The translations under genes and the position numbers were made by a program. A DNA stretch of 64,000 nt from Desulfovibrio sp. JY (GTDB taxonomy: Bacteria > Desulfobacterota > Desulfovibrionia > Desulfovibrionales > Desulfovibrionaceae), in assembly GCA_021730285.1 (NCBI GenBank), contig CP082962.1:4597501-4661500 (forward strand), written 5' to 3'. Shown here one piece after another: positions 7,328 to 15,693 of the stretch (the first letter of the stretch is position 1; each line of letters begins with the position of its first letter). A model generated the notes under the pieces. The model ran no database searches. It was not told the DNA's origin and worked only from the letters and a program-made list of their open reading frames with translations.

Positions 7328-8767
7328 TCAGGACGCCAGAGGCGGCTTGACTCCGTGGAAGAAGAGCCACGAGATGAAAAGGCCGATCCAGATGATGAAG
7401 CCGAAAAGGCTCACAATGTAGACCAGCGCCAGCCTGCCGATACCCTCGTCCCACAGCTTCTTGAAGTTGGACACCACACCGATGGTGAAAAACGTCAGTA
7501 CGAAGAAGATGGCCCGGAAAGGACCGGTGTCGCCGATGGCCGTCTTGCCCATCTTGAGCAGGTCGCCGCCCTTGGCGCACAAAAGCAACATGATGAGGAA
7601 GGTGATGACGTAACCGAGCACGAAGCGCGGGAAACGGTCGAGGATCGCGCCGAGCTTCATGCGCTCCCCGGGCTTGCATTCGATCATGGTGCACCAGATG
7701 GCGGCCAGGACGAAGGCCCACACGCCGATGAACACGTCGATGAAGATCTTGATGGTGGTGGCCGCCATGGTGATCCAGCCCGGCTGGTAGTTCACCCCGT
7801 TCACGGCCATGGCCTGGGCGCGAACGAGCGCGTCGGTGATGACGCCCGAGGCGATGGCGCCGCCGTCGGACTTGACGGCCAGGCCCATCCAGGCGCCGGC
7901 CACCATGGGCTCGTTGTACATCCAGTGCTGGGCCACGAAAGGCAGGATCAACATTTCCACGCAGGTGAATACCACGACCAGCGAGGAAACCATGATGGGG
8001 ACGATGGGCCGGGCGCGGATGGCGCCGCCGGTGGCGATGGCGGCGGACACGCCGCAGATCGAGATGCCGGAGGCGAGCGGCGCGGCCCACTCACGGCTGA
8101 ACTTGAAGTATTTCCGGGAGATGTAATAGACCAGGGCCCAGTAGATGAGGTAGGCCTCGACGATGGCGCAAAGGCCTCGGAAGATGACCGCCGAAGCCAG
8201 ACCCAGGGCGTCGACCGACTTGACGCCGAGCTCCGCGCCCAGGATGACGATGGCGATCTTGACGAACATCTCGGGCTTGAGGGCAGGCTTCAGCTTCTCG
8301 GCCAGCCCCGGCATGAAGTTGCCGATGAAGATGCCGACCAGAAGCGCCACGATAAAGCCCGCCTCGCCGGTCAGCCCCATGGCCCATTTGAGGTTGTACT
8401 TCGCCAGCTGGTTGGGCGTGGCCGCGACGACGGCATAGTGCCCGATGGCGAAGCAGAAAAAGCCGATGAAAAAGACCAGCGTGAAGCTGACCATGAAGCG
8501 TTTGGCGTCACCGCCGAGCGCCCGGATGCCGAAAGCCAGCATCACCGTGACGAAAATCCAGGTCAAAATCAGCGACAGCACCCCGGACATGCCCTTGTAG
8601 GCGCCCGTGGCCGCCGAGAACATCTGGCCCGGCTCCATCCACACGTTGGACTTGACGGCCCAGCCCAGCGGATCGACGCCGCCGAAGTTGAAAAGCGACA
8701 AGCCAAATAGGACAAGCCCCAGGATCAGGGCCAGCTTGTCTTCCGTAAGCCATTTTTTTTCCGCCAT
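7328..8767 (-). CDS. YeiH-family putative sulfate exporter / integral membrane transporter
   Basis: 479-residue inner-membrane protein with about 12 hydrophobic segments, of the family called putative sulfate exporter (PF03601, YeiH/Cons_hypoth698). Recognisable stretches are GIFIGNFMPGLAEKLKPALKPEMFVKIAIVILGAELG and GISICGVSAAIATGGAI, a conserved Gly-rich helix pair. The substrate is not established for this family. The longer reading frame upstream is ignored because AGGAGG lies 6 bases ahead of ATG 8767 (MAEKKWL). A sigma-54 promoter match lies about 270 bp upstream, and the divergent operon encodes a haem-motif kinase and a sigma-54 activator, which probably control it. Confidence 0.85.
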   Translation of the reverse strand: MAEKKWLTEDKLALILGLVLFGLSLFNFGGVDPLGWAVKSNVWMEPGQMFSAATGAYKGMSGVLSLILTWIFVTVMLAFGIRALGGDAKRFMVSFTLVFFIGFFCFAIGHYAVVAATPNQLAKYNLKWAMGLTGEAGFIVALLVGIFIGNFMPGLAEKLKPALKPEMFVKIAIVILGAELGVKSVDALGLASAVIFRGLCAIVEAYLIYWALVYYISRKYFKFSREWAAPLASGISICGVSAAIATGGAIRARPIVPIMVSSLVVVFTCVEMLILPFVAQHWMYNEPMVAGAWMGLAVKSDGGAIASGVITDALVRAQAMAVNGVNYQPGWITMAATTIKIFIDVFIGVWAFVLAAIWCTMIECKPGERMKLGAILDRFPRFVLGYVITFLIMLLLCAKGGDLLKMGKTAIGDTGPFRAIFFVLTFFTIGVVSNFKKLWDEGIGRLALVYIVSLFGFIIWIGLFISWLFFHGVKPPLAS

Positions 8768-9034
8768 AACTCCCTCCTCTTGCATTGACGATGACGCAAC
8801 GCGACGCGCAACCGACCGCGATAAGGCCATCCCGTGGCATCCCTCCCGGATACCGTCCGGGTGGCCGACCTCGCCGCGCCGATCGCTCCCGCAAGCCGGC
8901 GGACATCCGGCGGCCCGCGATTGCTTCGTCCTCCCCTGCCGTCCCCGGGCGAATCCGCCGCCGAAAGCGTCTCCCAAACGCCCTGTGGCAAACATCACGC
9001 CGGACCGGGTCCGAGAGACCCGTCAGTCGCCTTA

Positions 9035-9051
9035 AGCAAGTCCGGGACCAA
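9035..9051 (-). promoter_or_regulatory. Candidate sigma-54 promoter for the YeiH transporter
   Basis: On the minus strand, TGGTCC-CGGAC-TTGCTT matches the -24/-12 consensus TGGCAC-N5-TTGCW, with the invariant GG and GC 10 bases apart. Transcription would begin near 9024, leaving a leader of about 255 nt before the transporter. Confidence 0.55.
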
Positions 9052-9073
9052 TTCCTTTTCCATTGGCAACATT

Positions 9074-9085
9074 TTGTATTTACAA
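9074..9085. promoter_or_regulatory. 12-bp perfect palindrome TTGTATTTACAA
   Basis: An inverted repeat TTGTA-TT-TACAA in an A/T-rich patch, about 25 bp upstream of the sigma-54 promoter match. It could be part of an upstream activating site or bind a separate regulator. Confidence 0.3.
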
Positions 9086-9110
9086 GATTTTTAAAACCTG
9101 CTCCAATCAA

Positions 9111-9132
9111 GGTGCCAACTCCGGTTAGCACC
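9111..9132. promoter_or_regulatory. Candidate enhancer (UAS): 9-4-9 inverted repeat
   Basis: GGTGCCAAC-tccg-GTTAGCACC matches in 8 of 9 arm positions. It lies 60-80 bp upstream of the sigma-54 promoter match and 67 bp before the kinase start, where an NtrC-type dimer site would be expected. Confidence 0.5.
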
Positions 9133-9198
9133 CCGTAGCCGGGCGGTTGCATTGCCTTTTTCCCCCAGCCGCCCCAAAAGAGGATCAAGGGGGATCTC

Positions 9199-11667
9199 AT
9201 GGCCAAGCAGCACCCCAAAACCATTAAACATCGCTTCGTGGTCGGCCTTTCCGTCATCATGGCCGTGCTCGGCATGTTCTTTGCCGTGGTCATTTCCATG
9301 AACCTGCGCAACCAGCTCGTCACCGACACCGAGCACAAGGCCTCGCTGGTGCTCTCCCAGGCCGAGGCGGTCCAGACCTACATCCGCCACGTCCTGCGGC
9401 CGTCCATGTACGAGCTTTTGCCCCCGGACGGATTCCTGCTCGAGGCCATGTCCACCTCGTTCGTCACGCGCCGGGTGATGAGCGACCTAAACGCCCAGGG
9501 CGACCAGTTCCGCTACCGCCGGGTGGCGGTGCGGGCGCGAAACCCCGATTACGAGGCCGACGCCTTCGAGCGGGCGCTCATCGACCGGTTCGCCAAGGAC
9601 CCGGAGCTGACACGGGTGGAGGAAATCACCGAACGCGACGGGGAAGAGGTGTTCGTGGCCGCCCGGCCGGTGCGCCTGGAGGCCTCGTGCCTGCACTGCC
9701 ACGGCGACCCGGCCGTCGCGCCCAAGGCGCTCATCGACCGCTACGGGGACAAGCGGGGCTTCTGGCGACACGAGAACGAGCTTGTGGGTGTGGACGCCGT
9801 GACCATGCCCGTGGCCGGGGCGTTGGGGCAGATCAAGGGGGCGACCTTCAGCTTCGTGGCCCTTTTCGCCCTGGGGCTCGGCGTCTTTTACCTGACGGTG
9901 CAGCTTTTCTTCGACCGGCTGGTGGTGGTCAACCTGCGCCGGGTCACGGACGTGATGCGCCGCTATTTCCCCAAGGAAGTCGGCGAGGAGCCGAGCGAGC
10001 CTCCGGGCGAAGGCGAGATCGAGGAAATCTACGCCGGCATCGAGGCCTTTGCCTCGCGGCTCAAGGAGGCGCGCGGCAAGATCGAGGACCACGCCCAGGA
10101 CCTGGAGCGCACGGTCACGGCCAGAACGAAGGAACTCGCCCACGAGGCCGACGAGCGCCGCTCCGACGTGGCGCTTTTCGTGGAGCTTTTAAGCATCCTC
10201 AACATGTCCCAGACCAGGGCCGAGCTTTTGACCGGCGCCCTGGCCCGCATCGCCGAACGCTTCGGCGCCCGGGCCGTGGCCTACGAGTGCGAATTTTCCG
10301 GCGGCGGGTCGGTTTCCTGGCCGCCCGGGGAGACCCCGCCGCCGCCCCCTGCCGCGTGGCGCAAGCTGGTGGCCGAGGACCGCCTGCATCTGGCCGGCGA
10401 TGCGGCCTTTATCCCGGTGCGCACGACAGACGTCAGCCGGGGACTTTTGCGCCTCTACTTTCCGCCCGACGGTCCCGGCCCGGACAGCGAGGCCGCCGAA
10501 CTCTACCGGGCCATCGGCCAGCAACTCGGCATCGCCCTGGAAAACCTCGACGCCATCAATTCGCTTTTGGGCCAAAACGCCCTGCTCGGCTCCATCTTCG
10601 ACGGCATCTCCGATCCGCTGGCCCTGGTCGACAGTTCCTTCGGCATCATCCTGGCCAACGAACCGGCCCGGGAACTGGCCAGGGCGCTGCAACAGGAGCT
10701 TGCCGGCGCGGTCGCCCTGCCGCCCGTGGCCGTCCCCGGAGCCCCCCTGCGCCTGCCGCCGGAAGTCTTCGGCCCCACTCCGGGCGACGACGCGGTCGGC
10801 GCCGCCGCCATGGTGCGCATCGACCCGACCATTTCCACCATCGACCTGCCCGACGGCCGCTCGTTCGCCGTCACCCGCTATCCCCTGGCCTCCCCCAACG
10901 GCCAGGACGGGCGCATGGTGGTCTACGCCCGCGAAAACACGGCTGAACGGCGCATGCGCGAACAGATGCGCCAGACCGAAAAGCTCGTGGCCGTGGGCAA
11001 GCTGGCCGCCGGGCTGGCCCACGAGATCAACAACCCCCTTGGCGTCATCGCCTGCTATGCCGAGCTGTTGCGCCAAAACGAGACCGATCCCCAGGCCCTG
11101 GACGACCTGGCCGTCATCGAACGCCACGCCGTCATGGCCAAGAAAGTCCTGCGCGACCTGCTCGATTTCGCCCGGCCAAGACAGGCCTCCACCGGCCCCT
11201 GCGACATCGCCGCGCTCTTAAAAAGCCTCTCGCGCCTGTTCGAAGTCCAGGCCCAAGCCCGAAAAGTGCGCCTCGAAACCAGCATCGCCGCCAACCTGCC
11301 CGTGGCCAGGGCCGATGCCTCGGCCTTGGAACAGGTGCTGTCCAACCTGCTTTTAAACGCCCTGGACGCGGTCTCCCCGGAAACGGGCGAGGTCCGCATC
11401 GCCGCCCGTCCCGGCCCGGACGACGACAGCGTCAGCATCCTGGTCTCGGACAACGGCCCGGGCATCCCCCCGGAAGACCTGACGCGCATCTTCGACCCGT
11501 TTTTCACCACCAAGGAGGCCGGACGCGGCTCGGGCCTGGGATTGGCCGTGGTGTTCGGCCTGCTGCGCGACATGGGCGGCCGGGTGGAAGTGGAAAACGC
11601 CGACGGCGCGGTCTTCACCGTCATCCTGCCGGCCTGCGGGCCCGCCTGTCAGGAGGAAGCCTCATGA
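9199..11667 (+). CDS. Membrane sensor kinase with DUF3365-type haem domain, GAF/PAS and HisKA
   Basis: 822-residue sensor kinase. Transmembrane segments near residues 13-35 and 214-238 flank a periplasmic DUF3365 (Tll0287-like) domain that ends with C164-L-H-C167-H168. A HAMP/coiled-coil linker (about 245-325), a GAF-like region (about 330-450) and a PAS-like region follow, then HisKA (H608 in LAHEINNP) and HATPase_c (NLLLNALDAV, DNGPGIP, GSGLGLAV). DUF3365 domains bind c-type haem and are proposed redox or gas sensors. The stop overlaps the next gene's start (ATGA), so kinase and regulator are translationally coupled. It is divergent from the YeiH transporter operon. Confidence 0.88.
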   Translation: MAKQHPKTIKHRFVVGLSVIMAVLGMFFAVVISMNLRNQLVTDTEHKASLVLSQAEAVQTYIRHVLRPSMYELLPPDGFLLEAMSTSFVTRRVMSDLNAQGDQFRYRRVAVRARNPDYEADAFERALIDRFAKDPELTRVEEITERDGEEVFVAARPVRLEASCLHCHGDPAVAPKALIDRYGDKRGFWRHENELVGVDAVTMPVAGALGQIKGATFSFVALFALGLGVFYLTVQLFFDRLVVVNLRRVTDVMRRYFPKEVGEEPSEPPGEGEIEEIYAGIEAFASRLKEARGKIEDHAQDLERTVTARTKELAHEADERRSDVALFVELLSILNMSQTRAELLTGALARIAERFGARAVAYECEFSGGGSVSWPPGETPPPPPAAWRKLVAEDRLHLAGDAAFIPVRTTDVSRGLLRLYFPPDGPGPDSEAAELYRAIGQQLGIALENLDAINSLLGQNALLGSIFDGISDPLALVDSSFGIILANEPARELARALQQELAGAVALPPVAVPGAPLRLPPEVFGPTPGDDAVGAAAMVRIDPTISTIDLPDGRSFAVTRYPLASPNGQDGRMVVYARENTAERRMREQMRQTEKLVAVGKLAAGLAHEINNPLGVIACYAELLRQNETDPQALDDLAVIERHAVMAKKVLRDLLDFARPRQASTGPCDIAALLKSLSRLFEVQAQARKVRLETSIAANLPVARADASALEQVLSNLLLNALDAVSPETGEVRIAARPGPDDDSVSILVSDNGPGIPPEDLTRIFDPFFTTKEAGRGSGLGLAVVFGLLRDMGGRVEVENADGAVFTVILPACGPACQEEAS

Positions 11668-13067
11668 ACGGCACACCCCGTGTGCTCATCGTCGACGACC
11701 AGCCGGATTTCGCCAAGGGGCTCGTGCGGCTTCTGGCCAAGAAACTGCCGGGCGCATCCCTTGGCTGCGTGCTCTCGGGCGAGGAAGCCCTGGCCGACCT
11801 CGCCCGCGCCCCCTGCGCCGTGCTGGTGACCGACCTGCGCATGCCCGGCATCTCAGGCCTGGACCTGCTGGGGGCCGCCCTTGAGCGCGACGCCAACCTG
11901 GGCGTGGTCCTTCTCACCGCCCACGGCGACATCGACACCGCCGTGGCCGCGCTCAAGGCTGGCGCCTACGATTTCCTGACCAAACCCGTGGACTCCGAAC
12001 ACCTGGCCCGGGTCATCGCCAAGGGCCTGGAACGGGCGGAACTGCTGGCCGAAAACATTCGGCTGCGGGCGGTGGTCGCGGCCTGTGGCGGCGAGACCGG
12101 CCTGCTCGGCCAGTCGCCAGCCATGGAGCAGGTCAAGGAAGCCATCGCCGCCGTGGCCGGCTCGGACTACACCGTGCTCATCCGGGGCGAATCCGGCACC
12201 GGCAAGGAACTGGCCGCCCGGGCCGTGCACAGCCTGTCGCGGCGCGCCTCGGGACCGTTTCTCTCGGTCAACTGCCCGGCCATCCCGGACCAACTCCTCG
12301 AAAGCGAACTCTTCGGTCACGTGCGCGGCGCGTTCACCGGCGCCGAACGCGACCGGCGCGGGCTTTTCACCTCCGCCAACGGCGGCGTCATCGTGCTCGA
12401 CGAAATCGGCGACATCCCCATGAGCGTGCAGACCAAACTCCTGCGCGTGCTCCAGGAACGCGAGGTGCGCCCCGTCGGCTCCAACAAGTCCGTTCCCGTG
12501 GACGTGCGCATCCTGGCCTCCACCAACCAGGACCTGGAAAGCAAAATCGCCGACAAGACCTTCCGCGAAGACCTCTACTACCGCTTGAACGTTTTGACCG
12601 TGCGCCTGCCGCCCCTGCGCGAGCGCCGCGAGGACATCCCGCTTCTGGCCACCGCCTTTCTGGCCCGGGCCTGCCGTGAAACCGGCATAGGCGAAAAGGG
12701 ATTCTCCGCCGAAGGCCTTGCCGCCCTGTCCGGCCGGGAATGGCCCGGCAACGTGCGCGAACTGCTCAACTTCGTGCGCCGGCTCACCGTCTTCTGCCGG
12801 GGCGACGTCATCGGTCCCGCCGCCATCGCCGCCGCCGACCCTGGCCAGGGCGACCCGGCCGATGCCGATAACGACGACGACACCCCCACGCCCTACCTCG
12901 AAGCCAAGGCCCGGGTCGTCGACGCCTTCACCCGGCGCTATGTCGAACGGCTGCTGGGCCAGACCCACGGCAACGTCTCCGAAGCGGCAAGGGTTTCGGG
13001 ACTGGAACGCGTGTCATTGCAGAAGATATTGCGCCGGTTGGGCATCGCGGCCGACGGGTATCGGTAG
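11664..13067 (+). CDS. NtrC-family sigma-54-dependent response regulator
   Basis: 467 residues: receiver (about 1-120; acidic pair D11/D12, phospho-acceptor D57 in VTDLRMPG), AAA+ ATPase (Walker A G175-ESGTGKE, sigma-54 contact loop GAFTGA at 222-227, Walker B VIVLDEIGD) and a C-terminal Fis-type helix-turn-helix (SEAARVSGLERVSLQKILRRLGI). All elements of a functional enhancer-binding protein are present. It overlaps the haem-motif kinase by ATGA and so is its cognate regulator. The only sigma-54 promoter match seen nearby faces the YeiH transporter, the most likely target. Confidence 0.93.
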   Translation: MNGTPRVLIVDDQPDFAKGLVRLLAKKLPGASLGCVLSGEEALADLARAPCAVLVTDLRMPGISGLDLLGAALERDANLGVVLLTAHGDIDTAVAALKAGAYDFLTKPVDSEHLARVIAKGLERAELLAENIRLRAVVAACGGETGLLGQSPAMEQVKEAIAAVAGSDYTVLIRGESGTGKELAARAVHSLSRRASGPFLSVNCPAIPDQLLESELFGHVRGAFTGAERDRRGLFTSANGGVIVLDEIGDIPMSVQTKLLRVLQEREVRPVGSNKSVPVDVRILASTNQDLESKIADKTFREDLYYRLNVLTVRLPPLRERREDIPLLATAFLARACRETGIGEKGFSAEGLAALSGREWPGNVRELLNFVRRLTVFCRGDVIGPAAIAAADPGQGDPADADNDDDTPTPYLEAKARVVDAFTRRYVERLLGQTHGNVSEAARVSGLERVSLQKILRRLGIAADGYR

Positions 13068-13087
13068 GGGAGGAGAAGGAGGAGGCG

Positions 13088-13310
13088 AAGAACCGGGGCG
13101 CTGCCCCGGACCCCGCCGGGAGGCCACGGGCCCCCCGGTCCCCCCTTCCCGGCTCTGGTCGGGCGGGAGGTGGGTTGGCTGCCGGGAAGGCGGAGGTGGA
13201 GAAGATGGAGGCTGAATTTGTCGGGACGATGCCGCCGCTTACGCGGCAGGCTCGCCCCGAGCAAATTCAGCCTCCACCACGCCGGTCGCCCCTTTGGGGC
13301 GACATTCGGA
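13088..13310 (+). repeat. Dispersed intergenic repeat, copy 1, with nested hairpins
   Basis: About 220 bp resembling the reverse complement of 45470-45690. Shared blocks include CCCCGCCGGGAGGCC, CGGGCCCCCCGG, GAATTTGTCGGGAC and CCACCACGCCG followed by TCGCCCCTT. Inside are a CCGGGGC-GCT-GCCCCGG hairpin (13093-13109, possible terminator of the upstream regulator) and a perfect 15-bp inverted repeat TGGAGGCTGAATTTG/CAAATTCAGCCTCCA bracketing about 40 bp. No coding sequence is evident. Confidence 0.75.
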
Positions 13311-13355
13311 GAACAGCTCTTCTTTCTTAAATGCGGCGCTTCGCCGCTGGCGTGG

Positions 13356-13426
13356 TTGTCGCCGCAATCGCGTCCGGCGTCGAGGCGCGACAGCGCCTCG
13401 TGCCGCCGGGCCGATTGCGGCGACAA
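13356..13426. repeat. Large perfect inverted repeat (15-bp arms) with inner hairpin
   Basis: TTGTCGCCGCAATCG at 13356-13370 pairs exactly with 13412-13426; the loop contains GAGGCGC-gaca-GCGCCTC (13382-13399). It is a potential cruciform in non-coding DNA next to the dispersed repeat. Confidence 0.7.
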
Positions 13427-13476
13427 GACCTACTGACCGAACTTCCGCCTACCATCCCGACCCGGTAAAAGGGGGT

Positions 13477-13499
13477 CCGGGGGACATCAAGTCCCCCGG
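13477..13499 (-). terminator. GC-rich hairpin downstream of the LysE-type gene
   Basis: CCGGGGGAC-ATCAA-GTCCCCCGG, a perfect 9-bp stem; on the minus strand it is followed by ACCCCCTTTTA. It lies about 60 bp past the exporter stop. A smaller GAGGC-AGC-GCCTC hairpin is at 13515-13530. Confidence 0.5.
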
Positions 13500-13559
13500 C
13501 GGTGGGGTCCAGGGGAGGCAGCGCCTCCCTTGGCCGCCGGAGGCACCTCCCCCTGCCGC

Positions 13560-14174
13560 CTATCGCTTCACCGCCACGGCCGTCAGCACCCCCGCGCCGA
13601 TGAGCGACCCACCGCCGACGCGGCGCAGCGTGCCGACGAAGCGGGGATCGCGGATGCGGCCGCCGATGGTGCCGGCGAGCAGCGCGTAGGCGGTGGTGTT
13701 GACCGCGCCAAGCAGGACGAAGGTCGTGCCGAGAAACGCCAGTTGCGGCAGGGCCGGGGCCTGCGGGCTCACGAACTGGGGCAGGAAGGCCACGAAGAAG
13801 AGGATGGTCTTGGGATTGAGCACGGTGACCGTGAAGGCATGGACGAATTTGCGCCCGGCCGGGCATGGAGCCGGGGACATGGCGGCATCGTTGCCCGAGC
13901 GCAGCATACCGATGCCGAGCCAGACGAGATAGACCGCGCCGACGACCTTGACCACGGTGAAGGCGGCGGCCGAGGCGGAGAGCAGCGCGCCGAGTCCGGC
14001 CAGGGAGCCGGCGCAGGCCACGGCGTCGCCAAGGCACACGCCGGTCACCAGGGACCAGACGGATTTGCGGCCCTCGGCCAGACCGTAGCCGATGACCATG
14101 AGCACGGTGGGACCGGGAAAAACGAGCAGAACGGAGGCCGCCACGATAAACGCCAGATACAATGGTAATGTCAT
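13560..14174 (-). CDS. LysE/RhtB-family amino-acid exporter
   Basis: 204-residue inner-membrane protein with about six hydrophobic segments. The N-terminal signature VFPGPTVLMVIGYGLAEGRKSVWSLVTGVCLGDAV and the later LNPKTILFFVAFLPQFV are typical of LysE/RhtB translocators, which export amino acids or homoserine lactones; the substrate cannot be told. ATG 14174 (MTLPLYL) fits the family N-terminus, although the ribosome site (GTGAGGG) is close to the start. It appears monocistronic, with a hairpin downstream. Confidence 0.85.
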   Translation of the reverse strand: MTLPLYLAFIVAASVLLVFPGPTVLMVIGYGLAEGRKSVWSLVTGVCLGDAVACAGSLAGLGALLSASAAAFTVVKVVGAVYLVWLGIGMLRSGNDAAMSPAPCPAGRKFVHAFTVTVLNPKTILFFVAFLPQFVSPQAPALPQLAFLGTTFVLLGAVNTTAYALLAGTIGGRIRDPRFVGTLRRVGGGSLIGAGVLTAVAVKR

Positions 14175-14293
14175 ACCCTCACCACAATGCCTTGCCTGAA
14201 CATGTTGAGAAAACCAGCCGAAATGCGCCGGAAGAAATGGTTCTGCGGCGCGATCATTTCGAGTCCTTCCGGGAGTTCCGTAGCCGCGCCCGA

Positions 14294-15088
14294 TCAAGCC
14301 TGTCCCGGAGAGTCGTCTCCGGGTGCTCCTTCCAGCTCCGATTCCACGAATGCGGCCGGATCCGCGCAAAAGTCGCGAAGCAATTTGAAATGTTCGGTCT
14401 GCTCCACGCGCACGGGTTCGAGGCCGGACTTGGAGAGGAGCAGGAGTCGGGCGGAGGGATAGGCCATAAGCAACGGAGAATGTGTCGCCATGATCACCTG
14501 ACACCGCCCCATCCGCTCCATACGACGCAGCAACCTCAGAAACAGGACTTGCCGGGATGGAGAAAGCGCCGATTCCGGTTCGTCAAAAATGAAGATGCCT
14601 TGGCGGTCGCACCGTTCGTCAAAAAAACGGAGGAAACCTTCCCCATGCGAATGGGAGAGAAAATCCGGCGGCACCCCGAAGGCCTCGATCGCGGCCCGAT
14701 CAAGATAGCGGGCGACCGTAAAGAAGCTCTCGGCCTTAAAAAACCAACCCGTGGTGATCTTCGGCAGCCAGCTCGCCCGAAGCGCGTCGGCAAGGCGTCC
14801 GCCGCTCACTTCGAGCGCCCCGGAATGGTCCACCGGCATGTAGCCCTTGCCGCCGCCGGCATCGTCGTACCCCGCCAGGGCCGCGATACCCTCGAGGAGC
14901 GTTGATTTACCGGTGCCGTTCTCTCCCACGACGATCGTGATCGCCTTGTCGAAGGACAACTCGAATCCGGGCACAAAAAGCGGCAGACAAAATGGATACG
15001 CTTTCGGGTCGGGGACCGAAGACGTGTCCAGCCAGATCCGCTTGAGGTAGGGCGCCGGCAGGTTGATGGGACGGTATCTCCGACTCAT
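14294..15088 (-). CDS. Solitary AAA/ABC-type ATPase (COG3910-like)
   Basis: 264-residue cytoplasmic ATPase with Walker A GENGTGKST near residue 50, the segment LSHSHGEGFLRFF in the signature region, Walker B GIFIFDEPESALSPSRQ and a switch histidine (MATHSPLLM). There is no membrane domain, and no nuclease partner is adjacent. Related stand-alone ATPases occur widely with no settled role; some belong to OLD- or PARIS-like defence pairs, but nothing here shows that. The start at 15088 (MSRRYRPINLP) is chosen because it precedes the conserved core; an in-frame extension to 15307 runs through A/T-rich DNA without a clear ribosome site. Confidence 0.72.
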   Translation of the reverse strand: MSRRYRPINLPAPYLKRIWLDTSSVPDPKAYPFCLPLFVPGFELSFDKAITIVVGENGTGKSTLLEGIAALAGYDDAGGGKGYMPVDHSGALEVSGGRLADALRASWLPKITTGWFFKAESFFTVARYLDRAAIEAFGVPPDFLSHSHGEGFLRFFDERCDRQGIFIFDEPESALSPSRQVLFLRLLRRMERMGRCQVIMATHSPLLMAYPSARLLLLSKSGLEPVRVEQTEHFKLLRDFCADPAAFVESELEGAPGDDSPGQA

Positions 15089-15268
15089 TTCACACTTTTC
15101 CCTATACTTGATGCCGGCGGCCATCCTGCGCCGGTGCGCCGGGTGGCGGTCTCCCCGCCGGATCTTCTTAAAACAGAAAATCCAATATACTCGCAACCCC
15201 AAAAAAACATGCGCCCATCCGTAATTGGCAGGTGCTTCGCAAGGCAACCAACTTTTCTGTAATTTCGA

Positions 15269-15297
15269 TTGCATCGAATAGGAACTTATCTTATGCT
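15269..15297 (+). promoter_or_regulatory. Candidate sigma-70 promoter for the two-gene operon at 15451
   Basis: TTGCAT and TATGCT are separated by 17 bp in an A/T-rich 360-bp gap (15089-15450), about 150 bp before the first start codon. No other gene is visible in that gap. Confidence 0.35.
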
Positions 15298-15450
15298 TTA
15301 CTCCCAAGCTTCATAAGATATCGAATACATGCCAATGTAACATATTACTTTTAAAAATAAAACATCACGCACAGTGGACAACTCCGATACGGCAGAAAGA
15401 CGAGGCGCATACCGACATGTATTGACCTTTAAACTTTGAAGGAGGCCAAT

Positions 15451-15684
15451 ATGGAAGTGCCCAGCAAAAGCAACAAGACCTGGCATGACATTGTAACAGG
15501 CAAAAAAGTGTTTCAGTTGAAGTTTCTTGCCGCCAAAATCCTCCTCGGCAGGTTGACGCGATCAGCCAAGGATGACCCTTCACCAGGCAATATCGATACA
15601 TGCATCGATCAACTCTACAATATTTTTGTCAACAATAAAAGCATGCCAAGCGTGCAGGATGATCTGAAAACAATTTTCGGCTAG
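15451..15684 (+). CDS. Hypothetical 77-residue protein, first gene of a two-gene operon
   Basis: Small soluble protein starting MEVPSKSNKTWHDIVTGKK, lysine-rich with no membrane segment. ATG 15451 is favoured because AAGGAGG lies 5 bases before it; a TTG at 15436 overlaps that ribosome site. It ends 9 bp before the 333-residue gene, so the two are probably co-transcribed. It lies in locally A/T-rich DNA. I do not recognise the family. Confidence 0.7.
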   Translation: MEVPSKSNKTWHDIVTGKKVFQLKFLAAKILLGRLTRSAKDDPSPGNIDTCIDQLYNIFVNNKSMPSVQDDLKTIFG

Positions 15685-15693
15685 GAGGGCAAT

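Noticed and set aside
7130-8710. 526-codon plus-strand frame rich in Gly/Asp/His
   Set aside because: Antisense shadow of the YeiH transporter and the 57-residue gene, both of which have strong ribosome sites and family or membrane signatures.
8987-9000. GG-N10-GC spacing on the plus strand (TGGCAA...GC) as a sigma-54 promoter for the kinase
   Set aside because: The -24 box is fair but the -12 region (ACGC) matches TTGC poorly; not strong enough to list.
14294-15088. Solitary ATPase as half of a defence pair
   Set aside because: No nuclease, TOPRIM or reverse-transcriptase partner is adjacent; the neighbours are an exporter and an unrelated operon.
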